38,309 nucleotides of DNA from an uncultured Bacteroidales bacterium (lineage in GTDB: Bacteria > Bacteroidota > Bacteroidia > Bacteroidales > Bacteroidaceae): assembly GCA_902779315.1 (NCBI GenBank), contig CACZBC010000020.1:1-38309 (forward strand), given 5' to 3'. Shown here piece after piece: positions 1 to 7,540 of the stretch. A program made the translations under genes and the position numbers. Every line of letters starts with the position of its first letter. Position 1 is the first letter of the stretch. The notes beneath the pieces were generated by a model that saw only the letters and a list, made by a program, of their open reading frames with translations, made no database searches and was not told the origin of the DNA.

Positions 1-81
1 AAGAGCCGCCTCGCGAATGGGACTTGCAGCAGACAGCTTGTTCTCTGCGGGATGAACACCGCCTATCTTAAATGTCTTCAT
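1..81 (-). CDS. rnfC: RnfC, N-terminal 27 codons (cut by window edge)
   Basis: The reverse strand reads from an ATG at 81 into MKTFKIGGVHPAENK, the typical start of RnfC, the peripheral NADH- and flavin-binding subunit of the Rnf ion-pumping ferredoxin:NAD+ oxidoreductase. The remainder lies beyond position 1. The start overlaps the stop of rnfB as ATGA (78-81), so the two are probably translationally coupled. Only the N-terminus is visible, so the call rests on that motif and on the position directly after rnfB. Confidence 0.85.
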   Translation of the reverse strand, partial: MKTFKIGGVHPAENKLSAASPIREAAL

Positions 82-968
82 ATCTGCTTTTCCTTTTCTT
101 GTTCAACTTGTGGTTCTGCCGTTGCAGGCTTCTCTTTCTTAGGCGGGAAGTTGAAGCCGTGAATGGCTCCCTTCGGACAAGCTTCCTCGCACTTGCGGCA
201 CATCTTGCACTTCTCGGCATCGATGTAGGCGAGGTTGTTCTCGAGCGTGATTGCCTCGAACTTCTCGCAGGTCTTTACGCACTTGCCGCAACCGATGCAG
301 GAAGCCTTGCAAGCTTTGTTGGCGATGGCTCCCTTGTCTTTATTGTTGCAGAGAACGACGACGCGACGGCCTTTCGGACCTTTCAGACGAATCTCGATGA
401 TGCCTCGCGGACAAGCTTTCGAGCAAGCGCCACAAGCCGTACACTTCTCCTCATCTACCTCGGGAAGACCAGTCTCGGGGTTCATGTGAAGCGCGTTGAA
501 CTGACACTTGGAAACACAGTCACCACAACCCAGGCAACCATAGCCGCAGCCTGTCTCACCCATACCAGTCATCTGTTGTACGCGACAACTCTTGGCTCCA
601 TCGAATTGTGCTTGACGAGGACGATTCTCGCAAGTGCCGTTACAACGAACGACAGCCACTTTCGGAGCAGCAGCCTCTACTGCCAAACCAAGGATGCTGG
701 CCACCTGTTCCATGACAGGTTGGCCACCTACAGGACAGAGCTTGCCCTCCAGACTACCTTCGTTTGCCGCCTTTACGCAAGCAGCGGCAAAGCCAGAACA
801 ACCAGGGTAGCCGCATCCACCGCAATTGGCCTGAGGCAGGACTTCTCCCACCTGTGCAATGCGTGGATCTTCATGCACAGCAAACTTGTGAGAGACTACA
901 AACAGAATCACCGCTGAAGCGAGTCCGATGAGTCCCAGCACACATACTGCAATCAGAATTACATTCAT
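78..968 (-). CDS. rnfB: RnfB, ferredoxin-type subunit of the Rnf complex
   Basis: This 296-residue protein is the iron-sulfur electron-entry subunit of the Rnf complex, which couples ferredoxin oxidation to NAD+ reduction and ion export at the inner membrane. An N-terminal membrane segment (about residues 2-26) is followed by a four-cysteine Fe-S domain (CGGCGYPGC, then a later Cys pair) and several ferredoxin-like clusters: CGYGCLGCGDCVSKC, CTACGACSKACPRG, CIGCGKCVKTC and CKMCRKCEEACPKG. The C-terminus is a Lys/Glu-rich tail. It lies 19 bp after rseC and overlaps rnfC by 4 bp, the gene order commonly seen in Bacteroidetes. Nothing looks damaged. Confidence 0.97.
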   Translation of the reverse strand: MNVILIAVCVLGLIGLASAVILFVVSHKFAVHEDPRIAQVGEVLPQANCGGCGYPGCSGFAAACVKAANEGSLEGKLCPVGGQPVMEQVASILGLAVEAAAPKVAVVRCNGTCENRPRQAQFDGAKSCRVQQMTGMGETGCGYGCLGCGDCVSKCQFNALHMNPETGLPEVDEEKCTACGACSKACPRGIIEIRLKGPKGRRVVVLCNNKDKGAIANKACKASCIGCGKCVKTCEKFEAITLENNLAYIDAEKCKMCRKCEEACPKGAIHGFNFPPKKEKPATAEPQVEQEKEKQI

Positions 969-987
969 AATTATTGTTTTATTTTGT

Positions 988-1404
988 TTAGTTAGTTTCT
1001 ATCTTAAAGGAGAATTGCTTGTCCAGCTTGTCTCGAAACAAGAATAGTATGCCATAATAGATGGCGAGGAACAATAGAGCAGCTAACGCTCCAATGCCGT
1101 CTCCGCCCAGACGAGTGCCAACGAAGAGTGCGACGAGCATGATGATGAGCGGAATGACGTATGCCAACACGCTTGCTCGTAGTCCTTGTCGAACGGAACC
1201 AATCAAGGTGACATTGTCGCCAACTTGCAGAGTGGGGTAGTGACCTTTGACTTCTATCACCTTCTCTTTGCTCTCGCTGCTGCGGCAAAGTTGACGAGCA
1301 CTGCAACTGCTGCAAGCAGATGCCTGCAGAATCCGCACCAAGCAACTCTTTGCCCCTATGCTTTCAACAATGCCTTCGTGTCGTATGGTTTCTACCTTGT
1401 TCAT
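988..1404 (-). CDS. RseC/MucC-family membrane protein
   Basis: The 138-residue product fits the RseC/MucC (SoxR-reducing system) family: a short cytoplasmic N-terminal domain with clustered cysteines (Cys21, Cys31, Cys34, Cys40; core ACSSCSARQLC), then two adjacent transmembrane segments (about residues 75-96 and 100-122) and a short charged tail. Its position as first gene before rnfB is the usual Bacteroidetes arrangement and suggests a role in assembly or redox maintenance of the Rnf complex; that role is inference. The ATG at 1404 follows a TATCTTTG-type promoter box at 1422-1429 on the same strand. Confidence 0.9.
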   Translation of the reverse strand: MNKVETIRHEGIVESIGAKSCLVRILQASACSSCSARQLCRSSESKEKVIEVKGHYPTLQVGDNVTLIGSVRQGLRASVLAYVIPLIIMLVALFVGTRLGGDGIGALAALLFLAIYYGILFLFRDKLDKQFSFKIETN

Positions 1405-1421
1405 TTATCTCCAAAATCATG

Positions 1422-1429
1422 CAAAGATA
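1422..1429 (-). promoter_or_regulatory. Possible -7 box for the rseC-rnf operon
   Basis: The reverse strand reads TATCTTTG, matching the Bacteroidetes TAnnTTTG element. It is 18 bp upstream of the rseC ATG, which would give a very short leader. No clear TTTG -33 partner is seen at the expected spacing, so confidence is limited. Confidence 0.45.
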
Positions 1430-1502
1430 TATTTTTCCGCCCAATATACCTAATTATATTTAATAGGATTTTGCTTTTTTGCATAAAAAACCTCTTTTGA
1501 TG

Positions 1503-1532
1503 TTTGTTTTTACCTGATAAATGTTAACTTTG
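1503..1532 (+). promoter_or_regulatory. Probable ispE promoter (-33/-7)
   Basis: TTTG at 1503-1506 and TAACTTTG at 1525-1532 are separated by 18 bp, close to the Bacteroidetes consensus. The ispE ATG lies 33 bp further downstream. Confidence 0.6.
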
Positions 1533-1564
1533 CACAGGAAAAAGCAAAGAATAACACATATAAT

Positions 1565-2389
1565 ATGAATCAACATCACCTCATAAAGACTGGTTGCAAA
1601 ATCAACTTGGGCTTGAATGTCGTTGAGCGTCGAACGGATGGCTATCACAACTTGCAGACTATCTTCTATCCTGTTCCGCTCTTTGACGAACTGACAATAA
1701 GGGAAAGTGAAGATGAGGATGTGCTGATTTGGGGGGGAAATCCTTTGGAGGGTGATGTGCAGGACAATCTTGTTTTACGGGCAGTTCGCTTGCTTCGCCA
1801 AGAAGGTTTCTCAGTTCCTCCATTAAACATTGATTTGAAGAAAGTCATTCCGAGTGGAGCCGGATTAGGTGGAGGCAGTAGTGATGCCGCTTGTATGGTT
1901 ACGACACTTGCCCGTCTTTATGACCTTCCTCTTTCTGAGGAGCAGATGGAATTGCTTGTCGGCAAGCTTGGAGCCGATTGTCCGTTCTTCATTAATCCAA
2001 GACCTTTGTATGCTGAAGGAATAGGTGATGTGTTCACGCCTATCTCGTTGAATTTGAGTGGATGGTACTTGATGCTTGTTAAGCCGGAAGTGTATGTTTC
2101 CACTCGCGAAGCTTATGCGGGAGTCCATCCCCACATGCCCGCTTATTCTTTGCTTGAAACAATAAAGTTACCTGTAGGGCAATGGGTGGGAAGAATGGTG
2201 AATGATTTCGAGGAGAGCATCTTCTCCAATCATCCTTTGCTTGCAGAAATCAAGCAGGAACTCTATCGTCAGGGTGCCGCTTATGCTTCTATGAGTGGTA
2301 GTGGCAGCACAATTTTCGGTCTTTTCCGTTCGCGTCCAAATTGCGAACAGGTCTTTGCGGACCACTTTACCTTTGTCTGTCAGCTATAA
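1565..2389 (+). CDS. ispE: 4-diphosphocytidyl-2-C-methyl-D-erythritol kinase
   Basis: IspE phosphorylates CDP-methylerythritol with ATP in the non-mevalonate (MEP) isoprenoid pathway. The 274-residue protein has the features of the GHMP kinase fold: CKINLGLNVVERRTDGYHNL near the N-terminus, the glycine-rich ATP loop IPSGAGLGGGSSDAA at about residues 97-111, and the late motif MSGSGSTIFGLF. The length matches the family. The ATG at 1565 follows a recognisable promoter. The stop codon overlaps the stop region of the convergent YihY gene. Confidence 0.97.
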   Translation: MNQHHLIKTGCKINLGLNVVERRTDGYHNLQTIFYPVPLFDELTIRESEDEDVLIWGGNPLEGDVQDNLVLRAVRLLRQEGFSVPPLNIDLKKVIPSGAGLGGGSSDAACMVTTLARLYDLPLSEEQMELLVGKLGADCPFFINPRPLYAEGIGDVFTPISLNLSGWYLMLVKPEVYVSTREAYAGVHPHMPAYSLLETIKLPVGQWVGRMVNDFEESIFSNHPLLAEIKQELYRQGAAYASMSGSGSTIFGLFRSRPNCEQVFADHFTFVCQL

Positions 2390-3658
2390 GTCGATGAGGA
2401 GCGCATCCTCGTTTTCGTTGCGAAGACTGCGTAAAGCATCCCATTCAGGCGTTCCTGTCTGCCAGACGAGGGACGGATTTTCTATGCCGTGAGAGTCGAT
2501 GCGACGTGTGACCATTCCTACTGTGATACGGTGAATGTCGATTGCAGGCAGGTAGTGTGGCTCGTCTCCAGGTTCGTTGTGTGCTTCGACAAGCAGTTGC
2601 ATGTCTGTCAGTTCGCTGAGGAGAATGCCTACAAGGCTGTCTGGAAGGTGTGTGTCAACTGCGAGACGATGGGCTGTGAAGGGTTTCAATCCATTTGAGA
2701 AGTGCTTGCATATTCGGCTCATCAACAGGAGGATGAGGGTGTCGCGATAGCGTCTGCTCAGTTCGTCGCTGATTCGTTCGAATGCGTATGTGTGGATGCT
2801 TTGGTTGGCATAACACAGTTGGGCTCCAAACAGACAGATGCACCATGAAATCTGCATCCAGAGCATGAACAACGGAATGGCTGCGAAGGAGCCGTAGATG
2901 GCGTTGTATGCGCTCAACTTTATCTGATAATGTACGTAAACCCACTCAACGATCATGAAGACTGTTCCTGCCAGAATGGCTGGCCAAACTGTGTGTTTCC
3001 ACTTGACTCGAGTGTTTGGCATCGTCTTGAAGAGCACCATGAAGACCAGTACTGCAAAGATGATGGGGGAAACATGGAGGAAGAAGGTGTTCGTCTTGCT
3101 GAGCAGTTGTGTGTTTGGCAAAAGGGTGCGGAATGTCTGCAGGAAGATGTTCAGGCCGCTCGTTATGACGATGACGAAGGGCAGCAGCAGGAAGACTCCG
3201 AAGTAGTCGATGACTTGCCGATAGATTGTACGCGAGCGTTTGACGTACCAAATCGTGTTGAATGCTTCCTCGATGTTGGCTGTGAGCGAGAGCAAGGTGT
3301 AGAGCAGGAATATCAGACCGATGCCGATGAAGACGCCGCCTTTGGTGTGCTGGAGGTAGGACTCCACGAAATAGAGTATTGTGTCGGCAATGTCTGGATT
3401 TCCTTCGAGCGAGTTCCTCAGCTTTGTCTCGATGATGGTGTCGAAGCCGAAGCCTCGGGCAATGGCGAAGATGATGGCCAGAACGGGGACGGCTGCCAGC
3501 ATGCTGCTGTAGGTGAGGGCAGAAGCATAGCTCAAGATGTGGTTCTTCTTGATGCATTCCCAAGTGATGACGAACCGCTTCAGTATCCTCAACCCCAGTC
3601 GTTCCATACGGCTGAGCCGCTTTTCATTGACGCTCCATATGTGCTCTAAACTAACCAT
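2384..3658 (-). CDS. YihY/BrkB-family inner-membrane protein
   Basis: The product (424 residues from this start) belongs to the YihY/virulence factor BrkB family of polytopic membrane proteins, whose function is unsettled despite an old RNase BN label. The core has six hydrophobic segments between about residues 45 and 285, with the family region SYASALTYSSMLAAVPVLA. A hydrophilic C-terminal part of roughly 130 residues resembles a winged-helix-like extension. A longer frame exists up to 3727, but its first 23 codons lie in the 3' end of the RNase P RNA gene, so the first Met after that RNA (MVSLEHI) is preferred. The next Met, at 3607, is an alternative. Confidence 0.88.
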   Translation of the reverse strand: MVSLEHIWSVNEKRLSRMERLGLRILKRFVITWECIKKNHILSYASALTYSSMLAAVPVLAIIFAIARGFGFDTIIETKLRNSLEGNPDIADTILYFVESYLQHTKGGVFIGIGLIFLLYTLLSLTANIEEAFNTIWYVKRSRTIYRQVIDYFGVFLLLPFVIVITSGLNIFLQTFRTLLPNTQLLSKTNTFFLHVSPIIFAVLVFMVLFKTMPNTRVKWKHTVWPAILAGTVFMIVEWVYVHYQIKLSAYNAIYGSFAAIPLFMLWMQISWCICLFGAQLCYANQSIHTYAFERISDELSRRYRDTLILLLMSRICKHFSNGLKPFTAHRLAVDTHLPDSLVGILLSELTDMQLLVEAHNEPGDEPHYLPAIDIHRITVGMVTRRIDSHGIENPSLVWQTGTPEWDALRSLRNENEDALLIDL

Positions 3659-3671
3659 ATTCTCAGAAAGA

Positions 3672-4052
3672 AAAGTCAGCGAACCTGTAAGCCGGGTTCT
3701 GTCACCCTCGAAAGGGTTGCTTGCCATTTATCTACGAACAGTGTCACCACTGCCCTCTATCGTTCTACCCTCCAGCTCGAGCGGGCCGCCCTCTCTTTGT
3801 GTTCGCCGGTTTACATGAACTTTCAACTCTCGGAGTGCACAGCATCGACATCACTGCCGACCTGGTGAGCTCTTGCCTCGCCTTCTCACCCTTACCTCAC
3901 GAATGAGGCGGTTCTTTTCTTCTGCACTTACTGACCCTTTCGGACCTCTTCCTGTTAGGAAGCGAGATGCCCTGTGTTGCCCGGACTTTCCTCTCCCTGG
4001 AAATGCCCTTCGAGGGGGCATATCCAAGCAGCGACAAGCCGGTTCACTGCCT
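3672..4052 (-). ncRNA. rnpB: RNase P RNA (class A)
   Basis: The catalytic RNA of RNase P, which matures tRNA 5' ends. On the reverse strand the universally conserved blocks are present in order: GAGGAAAGTCCGGGC at 3979-3993, GGTAAGGGTGAG and GGCAAGAGCTCACC between about 3895 and 3863, and ACAGAACCCGGCTTAC at 3687-3702. The ends can pair as helix P1 (CAGTGAACC at 4041-4049 with GGTTCGCTG at 3677-3685). Length is about 380 nt. End positions are estimated from P1 and may be off by a few bases. Confidence 0.96.
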
Positions 4053-4063
4053 TTTTCTGGGGA

Positions 4064-4094
4064 CAAAGGTACGAATAAGTGAGCGAAATACAAA
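4064..4094 (-). promoter_or_regulatory. rnpB promoter
   Basis: On the reverse strand TTTG (4091-4094), a 19-bp spacer and TACCTTTG (4064-4071) match the Bacteroidetes housekeeping promoter exactly. It sits just upstream of the rnpB 5' end, as expected for a strong stable-RNA promoter. Confidence 0.8.
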
Positions 4095-4261
4095 AGGAAA
4101 ACCAAAGTTTTTCTTTTAATTTCCGAACGGGAGTACTTTCGAGTCTAATCTCAAGGGTGAGAATAACGGAAATGCTATCCAAGTTTTTCGGTGCTTCCTC
4201 CAAGCGGACTTGCAGATTGACAAAGCCGAAGCTGGAAAACGTGGGCAAGGTAAATCTCAAT

Positions 4262-4393
4262 CGTCACACTAGTAAATCGCCAACGTCACACTAGTAAATC
4301 GCCAACGTCACACTAGTAAATCGCCAACGTCACACTAGTAAATCGCCAACGTCACACTAGTTGTTTGCGATTGTCACACTAGATGTTTGCCAA
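4262..4393 (+). repeat. Array A of the 22-bp direct repeat family
   Basis: Six units of 22 bp. The first four (4262-4349) are identical, with core TCACACTAGTAAAT and end CGCCAA. Units five and six keep the CACACTAG half but diverge after it, reading TTGTTTGCG and ATGTTTGCC. There are no spacers between units. Confidence 0.95.
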
Positions 4394-4575
4394 CATCGCC
4401 TTTCATGTCAGTCAAGATGTCAAGTTTCGGGTTTGGCATTGTTTTTGTTGCTTTAGTTTTCAGACATGGATAAATAAATGTAAAAAACATTCAGGCTCTG
4501 TTTAAGAACCGTTAAGCATTAGTTGGACAGTGTTAAAGATTGGGAAAAAATGGCAGCTATAATGGAAAATGTATT

Positions 4576-4583
4576 TACCTTTG
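4576..4583 (+). promoter_or_regulatory. Probable -7 box of htrA
   Basis: TACCTTTG fits TAnnTTTG and lies 47 bp before the htrA ATG. No clear TTTG partner is visible 19-21 bp upstream, so an alternative sigma factor or an activator is possible for this envelope-stress gene. Confidence 0.55.
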
Positions 4584-4630
4584 CGTCGTGAAACAACTCG
4601 AGTACTAACAATTAAAAACTAAATAGCATT

Positions 4631-6124
4631 ATGAAACAGACAACGAAGAATTGGTTTGGTGCAGCCCTGCTCGTTTTGGGCAGTAGTGCAGTTACTGGTG
4701 CCGTTGTTAGAGGAACGGCATCGAACAGTCAGCCTCTCACCCCAGAACCTGTTGCAGCAATGCCTGCTCAGGTTGCGGCTCCTACTGGTCTTGTCGATTT
4801 GACTGGGGCTGCCGAGAGTGCTGTGGGAAGTGTCGTATATATTAAGGTAACGCAGACGGGCAAGACACAAAGAGTGCAGATCCAAGACCCGTTCAGCGAT
4901 TTCTTTGGTGACTTCTTCGGATTTGGTGGCAGAGACGGACAACCTCAGCAGCGCGAATACAAGCAGCCAGACCGTCATGCTGCAGGTAGCGGCGTGATTA
5001 TCTCAACCGACGGATACATCGTGACGAACAATCATGTTGTAGGCGAGGCTGACGAGATAGAGGTGAAACTCAATGACAACCGTGAGTTCAAGGGCCGCAT
5101 CATAGGTTGCGACGCTACGACCGACCTTGCGCTCATCAAGATAGACGCTAAGGATCTGCCTGCCATCAAGATTGGCAACAGCGACGACCTCAAGCTAGGG
5201 CAATGGGTGCTCGCAGTCGGCAATCCCTTCAACTTGACCAGTACCGTTACGGCTGGCATCGTAAGCGCGAAAGCTCGTACGCTTGGCGCAAACGGCATTG
5301 AGAGTTTCATCCAGACAGATGCTGCCATCAACAGTGGCAACAGTGGTGGCGCTCTTGTCAACGAGAAAGGCGAACTGGTGGGCATCAATGCTATGCTCTA
5401 CAGTCAGACAGGCAGTTACAGCGGCTATGGCTTCGCTATTCCAACCTCCATTATGAATAAGGTGGTGGCCGACCTCAAAGTCTATGGAACCGTTCAGCGC
5501 GCCATCCTTGGTGTTCAGGGAATCGACGTCTCGACTTGGATAGACAATGAGAAAGCGAAAGGCAACGACCCAGACCTCGATGTGGTGGAAGGCGTCTATG
5601 TGGACAAAGTGAGTGATGCAAGCGCAGCCGAAGAGGCAGGACTGGAGAAAGGTGACGTCGTGACCGAGTTCGACGGGAAAAAAGTCACCAAGATGTCAGA
5701 GCTGCAGGAAGCGATTGCTCAGCATCGTCCAGGTGATAAGGTGAGTCTGACCTACAAGCGCGGCAAGAAAGAACACAAGGCGAATGTGACTTTGCGCAAC
5801 ACTCAAGGCACCACTAAGGTGATGGAGGAAGTTGACCTCGACCAGATGGGAGTCGCTCTCAAACCTATCAGCGAAGACGAACAGAAGACGCTTGGCGTCG
5901 ATTACGGCTTGACGATTACTGCCATCCGAAACGGCAAGATGAAGACTGCTGGAGCCGCTAAAGGCACAATCATTCTGCAAGTCAACGACCAGAAGATGCA
6001 GACAGTAGAAGATTGGGAGGAAGCCGTCAAGAGTGCTAACCAAAGCACAGACCGCACTCTTTGGATTAAGGCCATCACTCCAAGCGGCAGAAAAGTCAGC
6101 TATGTGATTGAACTGGACGAGTAA
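4631..6124 (+). CDS. htrA: Deg/HtrA-family periplasmic serine protease
   Basis: This 497-residue protein is an S1C protease/chaperone that degrades or refolds misfolded envelope proteins. An N-terminal hydrophobic export segment (about residues 9-26) is followed by the trypsin-like domain with the full triad: His135 in TNNHVVG, Asp165 in TTDLALIK and Ser238 in NSGNSGGAL. Two PDZ domains follow (about 290-385 and 405-495), the layout of DegP/DegQ. It appears monocistronic, with its own promoter and a strong hairpin terminator 45 bp after the stop. DegP and DegQ cannot be separated from the sequence alone. Confidence 0.96.
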   Translation: MKQTTKNWFGAALLVLGSSAVTGAVVRGTASNSQPLTPEPVAAMPAQVAAPTGLVDLTGAAESAVGSVVYIKVTQTGKTQRVQIQDPFSDFFGDFFGFGGRDGQPQQREYKQPDRHAAGSGVIISTDGYIVTNNHVVGEADEIEVKLNDNREFKGRIIGCDATTDLALIKIDAKDLPAIKIGNSDDLKLGQWVLAVGNPFNLTSTVTAGIVSAKARTLGANGIESFIQTDAAINSGNSGGALVNEKGELVGINAMLYSQTGSYSGYGFAIPTSIMNKVVADLKVYGTVQRAILGVQGIDVSTWIDNEKAKGNDPDLDVVEGVYVDKVSDASAAEEAGLEKGDVVTEFDGKKVTKMSELQEAIAQHRPGDKVSLTYKRGKKEHKANVTLRNTQGTTKVMEEVDLDQMGVALKPISEDEQKTLGVDYGLTITAIRNGKMKTAGAAKGTIILQVNDQKMQTVEDWEEAVKSANQSTDRTLWIKAITPSGRKVSYVIELDE

Positions 6125-6135
6125 AACGACTTGAT

Positions 6136-6166
6136 AAGTTAACAAGTTATACAAGTTGACAAGTTA
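6136..6166 (+). repeat. Short tandem array, AAGTT every 8-9 bp
   Basis: Four copies of AAGTT(A/G) at 6136, 6144, 6153 and 6161 lie directly after the htrA stop and before its terminator. They belong to the class of short tandem arrays seen at several other places in the window. Confidence 0.7.
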
Positions 6167-6169
6167 TTT

Positions 6170-6203
6170 CCCCGAATCCTTTTGCGGGTTCGGGGATTTT
6201 TCG
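6170..6203 (+). terminator. Intrinsic terminator of htrA
   Basis: CCCCGAATCC (6170-6179) pairs with GGGTTCGGGG (6186-6195) around a 6-nt loop and is followed by ATTTTTCG. Its loop also carries the -33 element of the next promoter. Confidence 0.85.
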
Positions 6204-6211
6204 TATCTTTG
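6181..6211 (+). promoter_or_regulatory. Promoter of the PqqD/kinase cassette
   Basis: TTTG (6181-6184), exactly 19 bp, then TATCTTTG (6204-6211). The -33 lies in the loop and the spacer in the stem and T-tract of the upstream terminator. The first gene starts 22 bp downstream. Confidence 0.78.
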
Positions 6212-6233
6212 TGCCCGCAAAAACTATATGTAA

Positions 6234-6665
6234 ATGAATAACTCTTTGAAGTCAATATGTCTGGCAATACTTTGTGTGTTTGCCTTTCAGACTCTTGAAG
6301 CCAAGCCGAAGAAGGTCGTGCAGAAGCCTGTCTATATGATTGGAGTGGGCTTTTCGTTGGTCGATTCGATGGTTTTCATCACCGATATGCAATTGGTGGA
6401 CAGTATCACTATCGAGAAGAAGACGAAGTTCTTGGTCGACCGTCAGCTCTATTCTTTCCAGTTCCAACGTTATCTGGAGGGTGCATACAAGGGCGGTCCT
6501 TACGTTCCAAGCGTCTTCTTCAGCCCCAGCAGAAAGAAGATGGAGCGCAAATACCTTTCCCTGCACAAACGATATGTCCAGAGCAAAGACTTGCGGATGA
6601 TACTTGTTGACATCAGCCAGTTTCGCTTCAAGTCAGAGAAATACATCGAGGAGACAACAGAATGA
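6234..6665 (+). CDS. Secreted protein of unknown function, first gene of the cassette
   Basis: A 143-residue protein with a signal peptide (about residues 1-23, ending ...TLEA before KPKKVVQKP). The mature part is basic and contains YMIGVGFSLVDSMVFITD followed by a Lys/Arg/Tyr-rich half. I recall similar small secreted proteins in other Bacteroidales, but no function. The gene overlaps the kinase-like gene by ATGA (6662-6665), so its expression is probably coupled to that cassette. It lacks a RiPP-like leader/core layout, so calling it a substrate of the cassette would be speculation. Confidence 0.8.
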   Translation: MNNSLKSICLAILCVFAFQTLEAKPKKVVQKPVYMIGVGFSLVDSMVFITDMQLVDSITIEKKTKFLVDRQLYSFQFQRYLEGAYKGGPYVPSVFFSPSRKKMERKYLSLHKRYVQSKDLRMILVDISQFRFKSEKYIEETTE

Positions 6666-7540
6666 AGACCAATTACTATAAGATAGGCGGCCATTCTCTT
6701 GCCGTCAAGTTCGTCGATGAGGCGAACGACGAGAAGCTCATCCCCTCGTTTGCTCCGTTCCGATTGGAGGAGAAACCTGAAGATTTGCTCTTCACGATAA
6801 CTGTTGACGACCATATCGAATGGCAGGAAAATGGCGACGAGATAGGTGTGTTTGATTGTGGAGGCTGCGATCATGGCGTTTACCGCATGCCTGATGGCGG
6901 CTATCAGTTCACCATTCACGATGTCCGAAATGTGCTATGCAGTCGCATGCAAAGTAATGTCGACTTCAGTGTCTGCCAGGTTTCGCTTTTCGGAGACACA
7001 TGGGTACAGCGCAATTACGGTTTGAATAATGCCTTGATGATGGCCTATGCTTTCGCCTCAGCCCAGATGGGAACGATGCTCATGCACGCTTCTGTGATTC
7101 GATGCGATGGCAAAGGTTATCTCATGACAGCTCCAAGCGGTACAGGTAAAAGCACGCATACACGCCTTTGGTACGACAACATTCCAGGATGCGACCTGAT
7201 GAACGACGACAATCCTGTAGTTCGGGTTATTGACGGCCAAGCCATCATCTATGGAAGTCCTTGGAGCGGTAAGACGGCTTGCTATCGTAACATTCAAGCG
7301 CCGATTGGAGGCCTTGTCCGCATTCAGCAGCGACCTGAGAATAGCATCCGCAAACTCAGTCCTATCGAAGCTTTCTGCAACCTCTTGCCTGCAATGAGTA
7401 ATATGAAGTGGGACGAGCGCGTCTACAAAGGCGTATGCGATGGCATCAGCGAACTTATCCACCTTGTAGGAATGTATGAACTGGGTTGCTTGCCAAACGC
7501 GGAAGCAGCCATACTTTGCCACGATACTATTGCGAAATGA
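6662..7540 (+). CDS. HPr kinase/PEPCK-like P-loop protein
   Basis: The 292-residue protein resembles the HprK/PEP-carboxykinase-like P-loop family. It has a Walker A loop APSGTGKST at residues 157-165, an acidic NDDNP stretch (181-185) in the Walker B-like position and a second GSPWSGKT element (198-205). The N-terminal 110 residues are a mixed beta domain. Relatives of this family modify lasso-peptide precursors in some clusters, and many Bacteroidetes copies sit beside PqqD-like genes. It is flanked by 4-bp overlaps on both sides. The substrate is unknown; a true HPr kinase role is unlikely because no PTS gene is near. Confidence 0.85.
   Translation: MKTNYYKIGGHSLAVKFVDEANDEKLIPSFAPFRLEEKPEDLLFTITVDDHIEWQENGDEIGVFDCGGCDHGVYRMPDGGYQFTIHDVRNVLCSRMQSNVDFSVCQVSLFGDTWVQRNYGLNNALMMAYAFASAQMGTMLMHASVIRCDGKGYLMTAPSGTGKSTHTRLWYDNIPGCDLMNDDNPVVRVIDGQAIIYGSPWSGKTACYRNIQAPIGGLVRIQQRPENSIRKLSPIEAFCNLLPAMSNMKWDERVYKGVCDGISELIHLVGMYELGCLPNAEAAILCHDTIAK

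Larger units (their letters stand above)
4072..4630. other. Divergent intergenic region between rnpB and htrA
   Basis: No convincing gene is present in these roughly 560 bases. They hold the upstream part of the rnpB promoter, a 22-bp tandem repeat array (4262-4393), a low-complexity stretch and the htrA promoter region. The few short frames here lack family features and run through the repeat array. Confidence 0.7.

Noticed and set aside
3659-3727. N-terminal extension of the YihY protein (MASNPFEGDRTR...)
   Set aside because: These codons coincide with the conserved 3' end of RNase P RNA, so they are a read-through of an RNA gene.
4262-4393. CRISPR array
   Set aside because: Units are strictly contiguous with a 22-bp period and no unique spacers, and no cas gene is in the window.
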